This document shows, in pieces, positions 59,007 to 64,000 of a stretch of 64,000 nt of DNA. The stretch is from NCBI GenBank assembly GCA_023401595.1, contig JAEXDQ010000011.1:9127-73126 (forward strand), written 5' to 3'. Below the pieces are notes generated by a model. It made no database searches, was not told the DNA's origin, and was given only the letters and a program-made list of their open reading frames with translations. The first letter of the stretch is position 1, and each line of letters begins with the position of its first letter. The DNA comes from Spirochaetota bacterium (GTDB taxonomy: Bacteria > Spirochaetota > Spirochaetia > Sphaerochaetales > Sphaerochaetaceae). The translations under genes and the position numbers were made by a program.

Positions 59007-59489
59007 ATGAACAACATATCGATACGCCCGTTTCTGGATGATGATATGCCTTTTCTGACGAAAATGCTCTACGAAGCCCTCTACGTTCCCGACGGGGAGA
59101 CCCCGTTTCCTCCAGAAATCCTCCACCAACCGCAGATCAGAAAATATGTCGAAGGCTTTGGCTCTCGGACCGGCGATATCGGTCTGATCGCCGAGGCGGA
59201 CGGTATGCTGGTAGGTGCGGCTTGGTGCCGGCTGCTTCGTGGCTATGGATATGTCGACGACAAAACCCCGGAGCTGAGCGTGGCCGTCGCTCCTGGTTGG
59301 CGAAGGGCGGGAATAGGGACGTCGTTGGTCGAAGCGCTATGCGTTCAGCTTGCGGAAGCCGGATTCCGCCGGCTGTCCCTCAGTTGCGATAGTCGCAATC
59401 CGGCGATACGGCTCTACCGCCGCCTAGGCTTTCTGACAATCAGAATTGACGAAGGGGTCTCCCACATCATGCTCAAGCCTCTTTTCTGA
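59007..59489 (+). CDS. GNAT-family N-acetyltransferase
   Basis: A 160-residue acetyltransferase using acetyl-CoA. The motif A pattern is ELSVAVAPGWRRAGIGTSLVEAL near residues 90-112, and SLSCDSRNPAIRLYRRLGF is the usual C-terminal block. AGGAG lies 10 nt before the ATG. The substrate is not evident. It interrupts the otherwise conserved string between hprK and hpf, on the opposite strand. Confidence 0.85.
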   Translation: MNNISIRPFLDDDMPFLTKMLYEALYVPDGETPFPPEILHQPQIRKYVEGFGSRTGDIGLIAEADGMLVGAAWCRLLRGYGYVDDKTPELSVAVAPGWRRAGIGTSLVEALCVQLAEAGFRRLSLSCDSRNPAIRLYRRLGFLTIRIDEGVSHIMLKPLF

Positions 59490-59503
59490 CAGCAATATAT
59501 GAC

Positions 59504-59534
59504 AAGAGGGCGTCGTTACAAGCGACACCCTCTT
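59504..59534. terminator. Hairpin between GNAT and hpf
   Basis: A stem of 12 nt with one A:C mismatch (59504-59515 with 59523-59534), starting AAGAGGG, lies between two convergent genes. It is a likely bidirectional terminator with only a short T-run. Confidence 0.6.
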
Positions 59535-59590
59535 CCACAACTATAAGCTGCCGGGTTCACCGATCGTCCATACGCCGATGAACTCCGGAT

Positions 59591-59887
59591 CTAGCGTTCG
59601 ATGACCTTTCCCTTTTCCTTACGGGCCGCCGCTTCTATCTTATCCGCGAGCATCTCTATGCCCTCGTATAATTCGTAGCAATCGTAGCCCACCATCTTGA
59701 CCGATCCCCAAGAAAAATGGAGCTTCGCATCGAGATGGAAGCCCTGTCCCACCGTCTCACGTGTAATGACGATGTCCAGGTCATGCAAGTAATCTTCGGC
59801 GAACTGAAGCTTCTGAAGCTTTTTGTCCAGAAATGCTTTCGTCTCGTCACTGGGATTGTACCGGATACCTCTGACTGTTAGATTCAT
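59591..59887 (-). CDS. hpf: Ribosome hibernation-promoting factor, short form
   Basis: A 98-residue RaiA/HPF protein that blocks tRNA and mRNA sites of idle ribosomes. Family words: LTVRGIRYNPSDETKAFLDKKLQKL and DLDIVITRETVGQGFHLDAKLHF. It lacks the C-terminal dimerisation domain of long HPF. AAGGAGGG supports the ATG at 59887. It belongs to the rpoN-hpf string known from proteobacteria, with its own promoter here. Confidence 0.9.
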   Translation of the reverse strand: MNLTVRGIRYNPSDETKAFLDKKLQKLQFAEDYLHDLDIVITRETVGQGFHLDAKLHFSWGSVKMVGYDCYELYEGIEMLADKIEAAARKEKGKVIER

Positions 59888-59915
59888 AGGCCCTCCTTGT
59901 AAAAGGTCTACATAA

Positions 59916-59944
59916 AGGATAAAACCCAACTTGCGGAAAGTCAA
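59916..59944 (-). promoter_or_regulatory. Sigma70-type promoter of hpf
   Basis: Minus strand: -35 TTGACT (59939-59944), exactly 17-nt spacer, -10 TATCCT (59916-59921). The leader is about 20 nt and includes the ribosome site. The next 150 bp (59945-60099) hold no recognised gene. Confidence 0.65.
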
Positions 59945-60099
59945 ATGTGAATTCCGATGGTGATGATGAACATCCCCCGTTTCCGACGACTTTTTCATCC
60001 GTCGCCGTTTCATCGCTTGTCTTCTGGTGAACCCGACATCCATTGTTTGGCTATCGTATGGTCATCGCAAGACAATAGAGACTGCCCCCTCAACCCTGC

Positions 60100-60197
60100 G
60101 GACTACCGCCGGACTACCGTTGGGCTACCGTTGGGCTACCGTTGGGATACCGTTGGGTTACCGTTGGGTTACCGTTGGGTTACCGTTGGGTTGCCCC
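60100..60197. repeat. 11-bp minisatellite beside the Pr6Pr gene
   Basis: About nine tandem units of GGGYTACCGTT run from 60100 to 60197 and end directly against the stop codon of the Pr6Pr gene (60198-60200). The first two units are GGACTACCGYY; later ones become homogeneous GGGTTACCGTT, with gradual change along the array. Confidence 0.85.
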
Positions 60198-60923
60198 TTA
60201 TACTTTAAGCGATTGTTGGTCGGCATGCCGTTTGAGCAGCCGATATAGGCTATACTCGATGCCGAGGAGGCAGTATCCGAGCGCCATCACTCCCGCCGCC
60301 GTACCGAGGATGTTCCATATCACGTCGAGTCCGAGCCTGTCCACATTGATGAACGGGTAGGGATAGCGGGTGAATATCCTGCCGGGAAACCAACCTCCGA
60401 CCTGGGCGCGGATAACGGTGAATATGAAATAGGCCACAGGGAAGGCGAGCCATGAAAGTGGATGCCACCAAGGACGTTTTTCCTTCGCGTCGAACAACAA
60501 CCAGTCGGTTACGACCATCAGCGGAACAATATAGTGGACGAGCAGGTTGCCGACCTTGTATATCTGCCAATCGAACTTGTTCCTGGCCAGGATGAAATGG
60601 TAGATGAGGAACGTCACTGCAATGACCAGCGTAGTCGCCCCTTTGAGCCAGGGACATGGAGTGGTCGGCCCTTTCAAACCATTCTTTGCCAGCCCGACCG
60701 CCGTCATGACCGAATAGAAGACGTAGACCAGTAGCACCATCAGGTTGCTCATGCCGGTGTAGTAACTGATTTTCCCCAGGTTCGGGTTCCACCTATCAAG
60801 CTTGAGGAAATAATACAGACCGACCGCCGAACATATGGTGACGGCCACTCTGAAAACGAGCGCAGGTATCCGGTAGGGGATCAACGCATACTGGCGAGGC
60901 TCTTCTTGTCGAGTCGCTTCCAT
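60198..60923 (-). CDS. Pr6Pr family membrane protein
   Basis: A 241-residue polytopic membrane protein with six or more hydrophobic segments. MSNLMVLLVYVFYSVMTAVG, LVHYIVPLMVVTDWLLFDAK and the VAYFIFTVIRAQVGGWFPGR region suit the Pr6Pr (FAR-17a/AIG1-like) family, in which related eukaryotic proteins are fatty-acid ester hydrolases. The bacterial function is unknown. It starts 6 nt after the rpoN stop. AGAGGAG, inside rpoN, is the ribosome site. Confidence 0.8.
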   Translation of the reverse strand: MEATRQEEPRQYALIPYRIPALVFRVAVTICSAVGLYYFLKLDRWNPNLGKISYYTGMSNLMVLLVYVFYSVMTAVGLAKNGLKGPTTPCPWLKGATTLVIAVTFLIYHFILARNKFDWQIYKVGNLLVHYIVPLMVVTDWLLFDAKEKRPWWHPLSWLAFPVAYFIFTVIRAQVGGWFPGRIFTRYPYPFINVDRLGLDVIWNILGTAAGVMALGYCLLGIEYSLYRLLKRHADQQSLKV

Positions 60924-60929
60924 AAAATA

Positions 60930-62438
60930 CTAGACTCCTCTGATGAACGAAGAATCGATGTTCAGCTCCCCTCGGTATTTTGCGACGGTCCGCCGTGCCA
61001 CTGAAATTCCCCGTTCCTTCAACATATCGGAAATCTTCTGGTCGGAAAGGGCCTTCGGCCCCTCATGCGCCTCGATGATTTCCCTGACGATTTCCTTGAC
61101 CGCGTTTTTCGACAGATCATCCGTGTTGCCGGAGGTCGTGGACACTGCGTTGCTGAACAGGCTTTTGATAGGGAGGATCCCCCAGTCCGTATCGATCCAT
61201 TTTGCCTGAGAGATACGTGAGATCGTCGTCTCATGCAACGATACCTCATCGGCGATGACCTTCAGCGTCAGCGGTTTGAGGAAACGCGGCCCGTATAGAA
61301 AGAAATCCCGTTGATATTTTACCAACGCCAATCCGACCTTTCTCAAAGTCTGGTTCCGTAGCTGGACTTGCCCGATCAGGTTCGTAGCGTCCTTGATCGA
61401 CTGCTGGATGAAGGCCGTCGCTTCCTTGGCCTCCTCGGATTTCCTTCCTTGCAGTTCCGAACCTAGCTCCGAAAACTCTGGATTGATTCGCAAGGCTGGA
61501 AGCGATTCATCGTTCAGTTTGAACAACAGCTCCCCATCCACCTGGCGTACTGAAATATCCGGGATGACGAACTCATCCGGCCCGGAACTATAGAGCTGTC
61601 CGGGGTAGGGGGTGAGCGTCTTGAGGTAGCTGTACAACGTATCAAGCTCTTCTTCGTTGATATCCAGGGCTTTCGCCACCTCTTTCGTCTTGCCGGCCCT
61701 CATCTGTTCCAGGTGGTCGTTCACCAACGAAGAGAACTGGGCCAAATCCTTGCCGACAAGTCCGTCGTTGCGGGCTTGGATGATCAAGGATTCCCGGAAA
61801 TCGATCGCGCATACACCCGGCGGGTCAAACGTCTGGATCAGAGCCAGTATTTTTTTCAGCATGGCGGACTGGCTCTGCTTGATGAGCGACGACGGATTTT
61901 TGCGGTGAAAGCCGTTGTCATCGAGATTGCTGATGATCAGTTCCCCGATACGTTGCTCTTCCGGGGAAAGCGGCGTGCAACCGAGTTGTCCGAGCAGATG
62001 CTCCTGCAACGTCTCGTCATGGGACAACGCCCCCTCAATGAACTGGTGCTGACGGTCCGAAGCCTCATCATCATACCCGCCGCCGGTGCCATAGTCGGTC
62101 CTATAGTCGGAATTGGCTCCATAATCGGAACCGGATGCGCTTCCGTAGGATTCCGGCGTCGGCGCTTCACGGAATTCGTCTGACCCGTAGCTGGAAGAAT
62201 CGCTGTAGTCATCCTCCCGATTGGAATTCTCTGATTTTAATTGTGCGTTCGCATAGGCGTCGAATGAAAGCTCCCTGCCTTCAGGAATCTCCAGCGCGGG
62301 ATTCGATTCTATCTCGGTCTGGATTTTCGCCTGCAATTCCTGCAACGGGAGAGTCATCAATTCAAAAGATTGGATGAGCTGTGGACTGAGTTTGAGCTGT
62401 TGTTTCTGCGCAAGGCTGAGCCCCGTGGAAAGGTCCAT
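60930..62438 (-). CDS. rpoN: RNA polymerase sigma-54 factor
   Basis: 502 residues. Region I (LAQKQQLKLSPQLIQSFELMTLPLQELQAKIQTEIESNPALE) is intact. Residues about 65-125 are an acidic Ser/Tyr/Gly-rich linker (for example DDYSDSSSYGSDEF), longer than I expect for the family. The RpoN box ARRTVAKYR is at the C-terminus. The second ATG of an ATGATG pair (62438) has the better spacing from GAGGAGG; the first (62441) is possible. It overlaps the lptB stop. Sigma-54 activators are needed; none is in the window. Confidence 0.93.
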   Translation of the reverse strand: MDLSTGLSLAQKQQLKLSPQLIQSFELMTLPLQELQAKIQTEIESNPALEIPEGRELSFDAYANAQLKSENSNREDDYSDSSSYGSDEFREAPTPESYGSASGSDYGANSDYRTDYGTGGGYDDEASDRQHQFIEGALSHDETLQEHLLGQLGCTPLSPEEQRIGELIISNLDDNGFHRKNPSSLIKQSQSAMLKKILALIQTFDPPGVCAIDFRESLIIQARNDGLVGKDLAQFSSLVNDHLEQMRAGKTKEVAKALDINEEELDTLYSYLKTLTPYPGQLYSSGPDEFVIPDISVRQVDGELLFKLNDESLPALRINPEFSELGSELQGRKSEEAKEATAFIQQSIKDATNLIGQVQLRNQTLRKVGLALVKYQRDFFLYGPRFLKPLTLKVIADEVSLHETTISRISQAKWIDTDWGILPIKSLFSNAVSTTSGNTDDLSKNAVKEIVREIIEAHEGPKALSDQKISDMLKERGISVARRTVAKYRGELNIDSSFIRGV

Positions 62439-63175
62439 CATTCCTCCTCGAATCCTTCTCCGAAGTATATTTCCCGGGCAACGGTATCGGCTAGCAATTC
62501 CTGCTTGCCCCCTGAAACCAGAATCGTTCCTTCGTTGATGATATATGCGCATGTGGTGATTGCCAACGTATCCCTGACATTATGGTCGGTCAGCAATATG
62601 CCGATGCCTTTCGAGGCCAGCGTCCTGATGATATGCTTGATTTCATAGACCGCCTTCGGGTCGATTCCGGCGAACGGTTCATCCAGCAGCAGGAACCTCG
62701 GTGAACAGCCCAGCGCCCGGGCGATTTCGGTACGGCGTCGTTCGCCTCCTGAAAGCGTATATCCCTTCTGCCTGCGCAACTGCTCGATTCCAAAGTCCCT
62801 GAGCAGCTGCTCCACCAGTTCCGTCTTCTGTTTCGCGTTCAAGTCGCGACGGGTCTCGCCCACCAGACGCACATTGTCCTCGACGCTGAGTTTTCTGAAG
62901 ATCGAGGGTTCTTGAGGAAGATAAGAAAGCCCCTGTCTGGAACGCTGATACATGGGAAGCGTCGAAACATCCCGTCCATCGAGGAATATCCGGCCGCCGT
63001 TCGGCTTGAGAAATCCTACGATCATATAGAAGGTCGTTGTCTTGCCTGCGCCGTTAGGCCCCAGCAAGCCGATGATCTGCCCGCTCCGCATCGAAAAGGA
63101 AATGTCCTTTACGACTTTTTTCCTTCCGTAGGTTTTCGCGAGGTGTTCTATTCGGAGCGTGCTGAAATCATCCAT
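62438..63175 (-). CDS. lptB: LPS-export-type ABC ATPase LptB
   Basis: Cytoplasmic ATPase of an LptB2FG-type lipid exporter, 245 residues. Walker A LLGPNGAGKTTTF near residue 37, signature LSGGERRRTEIARAL near 140, Walker B FLLLDEPFAGIDPKAVYEI near 160. The start overlaps the lptA end by 8 bp. The lptA-lptB-rpoN order is conserved in proteobacteria. Whether this spirochaete makes LPS or exports another glycolipid is not known from the sequence. Confidence 0.93.
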   Translation of the reverse strand: MDDFSTLRIEHLAKTYGRKKVVKDISFSMRSGQIIGLLGPNGAGKTTTFYMIVGFLKPNGGRIFLDGRDVSTLPMYQRSRQGLSYLPQEPSIFRKLSVEDNVRLVGETRRDLNAKQKTELVEQLLRDFGIEQLRRQKGYTLSGGERRRTEIARALGCSPRFLLLDEPFAGIDPKAVYEIKHIIRTLASKGIGILLTDHNVRDTLAITTCAYIINEGTILVSGGKQELLADTVAREIYFGEGFEEE

Positions 63176-64000
63176 GTACCGTTCCCTTGATCGCCCCGTC
63201 CATGACGATTTCGTCGGTTTTCAGATCGACGGTGATCATGGAAGCTTCATAACGATCATCATTCCAATATACCGATGCGCCGCCACTCAACGCAAGGGTC
63301 TCCCCGTCCCTGTCGAAAATGACGTTGTCTGCGTTGCAGACCATGGAACCCTTGTCCGTATGTTTGAGGAGACGTACCCGCATCTGCATTTTCATGATAC
63401 CGTCGTGGAGATTGAATTCCAGCCAGGCGCACGATGCGATCACCTCGTTCTTTCTATCCTGGAGTTCCACCCAGCCGTCGATGACTATCAGTTCGTCAAG
63501 CCTGTCATAATAGATCTGTGAGGAGGATATCTGGATGCCGAGGTCTTGATCGACGACCGATACGTTTCCGTTACAGCGTACATACCGGTAGTCGTTGCCT
63601 GAAATTTCAATCGCTTCGGCGGACAATCGCATGGAGCCTACGGAAACGACCGCTCCGCCGGAGAGCGTGATGACCTCTCGGCCTTCTTGTAGTTTGACTT
63701 TTGTGTATCCCCCGCTGAACGTAATTGGATCCGTTTTTTGCGCCGACTGGTTTGCCAAGACTGGAACAGCCTCTCCAGCAGACGTATCTACGACATTCTC
63801 CGCTCTGCCAGTCGCCTTTGCGACGGAACCTGTGGCTTCCACTACTGGGGTTTGCGATTCAGAATCGGTCGGTTCCGTTTTTTCTAACGATGTCGCTGGT
63901 GTCGCTGAGGTCGCTGGTGTCGCTGGTGTCGTTGGTGTCGTTGGTGTCGTTGGTGTCGTTGGTGTCGTTGGTGCCGTTGGTGCCGTTGGTGTCGTTGGTG
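63168..64000 (-). CDS. LptA/OstA-like periplasmic protein, N-terminus beyond the window
   Basis: Partial gene; the frame stays open to the right edge without a start. The last about 190 residues form OstA-type beta strands: FSGGYTKVKLQEGREVITLSGGAVV, AIEISGNDYRYVRCNGNVSVVDQDLGI, NADNVIFDRDGETLALSGGASVY. Before this domain lies a Thr/Pro-rich linker encoded by a 9-bp repeat: (P-T-T) or (P-T-A) units from about 63903 to the edge. Periplasmic lipid-bridge function is inferred from coupling to lptB (8-bp overlap). Confidence 0.82.
   Translation of the reverse strand, partial: PTTPTAPTAPTTPTTPTTPTTPTTPATPATSATPATSLEKTEPTDSESQTPVVEATGSVAKATGRAENVVDTSAGEAVPVLANQSAQKTDPITFSGGYTKVKLQEGREVITLSGGAVVSVGSMRLSAEAIEISGNDYRYVRCNGNVSVVDQDLGIQISSSQIYYDRLDELIVIDGWVELQDRKNEVIASCAWLEFNLHDGIMKMQMRVRLLKHTDKGSMVCNADNVIFDRDGETLALSGGASVYWNDDRYEASMITVDLKTDEIVMDGAIKGTVHG
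63903..64000 (-). repeat. 9-bp tandem repeat coding Thr-Pro linker in lptA-like gene
   Basis: The plus strand repeats GTCGTTGGT with variants GTCGCTGGT and GTGCCGTTG-type, at least 10 units, and continues past the window end. In the minus-strand lptA frame each unit codes for three residues (P-T-T or P-T-A). Confidence 0.85.

Overview
The window is a stretch of chromosome from a moderately GC-rich spirochaete. The best guess is a relative of Sphaerochaeta (order Sphaerochaetales or Treponemataceae side). The evidence is an archaeal-type two-subunit PheRS (512 + 568 residues) in a bacterial background, the spirochaete/planctomycete-type EF-G (spdEFG1-like), a carD-ispD-ispF string, an HPr/HPr-kinase module without PTS permeases beside it, and an lptA-lptB-rpoN-hpf string. 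No rRNA, convincing tRNA, CRISPR array or intact prophage was seen. One decayed IS3-family transposase is present.

Layout. 0-4 kb: an Fbp/Pot-type ABC importer (ATPase, fused double permease, second ATPase). 4-7 kb, minus strand: purine salvage (two phosphoribosyltransferases and purA). 7-10 kb: flavin reductase-like protein and an E1 alpha/beta pair of a 2-oxoacid dehydrogenase behind a promoter with two palindromes. 10-12 kb: an AAA/DUF4143 ATPase and the IS3 remnant. 12-15 kb: pheST. 15-25 kb: a GntR regulator facing a six-gene minus-strand catabolic cluster (cysteine desulfidase-like, two paralogous M20 dipeptidases, GH105, URO-D-like, orphan solute-binding protein). 25-27 kb: a second AAA/DUF4143 ATPase preceded by four 13-bp repeats spaced exactly 33 bp. 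27-30 kb: an M20 peptidase with two membrane proteins, one DUF5058-like. 30-33 kb: pdxST with divergent pdxR. 33-38 kb: Na+/solute symporter, TolA-like lipoprotein, peroxiredoxin, zinc-ribbon protein, HIT protein. 38-44 kb: EF-G, a RecA-like ATPase, ispF-ispD-carD and malQ. 45-54 kb: peptide-binding protein, rsmE, thyX, DUF3267 protein, lone E2-type acyltransferase domain, SplB-like radical SAM protein and uvrC. 54-64 kb: XRE regulator with a glycine-repeat tail, HD protein, holA-lexA-ptsH-hprK, GNAT, hpf, Pr6Pr, rpoN-lptB-lptA (lptA runs off the right edge).

How the genes work together. Much of the window is housekeeping: translation (pheST, fusA, rsmE, hpf), DNA repair and replication (uvrC, SplB-like, lexA, holA), isoprenoid, PLP, dTMP and purine metabolism, and envelope lipid export (lptA/lptB). 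Accessory blocks are the GntR-facing catabolic cluster, the two DUF4143 ATPases and the DUF5058/M20 block.

The most interesting signals are regulatory. (1) Seven genes (zinc ribbon, carD, malQ, oppA-like, rsmE, SplB-like, uvrC) have a -10 hexamer ending 6-7 nt before the ATG and no Shine-Dalgarno, which predicts leaderless mRNAs, including two divergent leaderless pairs. (2) A TAAGATATTAC-type element sits just downstream of the -10 of three promoters (gntR, URO-D-like, solute-binding protein) and predicts a GntR regulon. (3) Each DUF4143 ATPase gene has its own phased direct repeats upstream. (4) Two unrelated 11-bp minisatellites (15 units between splB-like and uvrC; about 9 units beside the Pr6Pr gene) have a unit close to one helical turn. 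All promoter, operator and structure calls come from reading by eye and were not computed.
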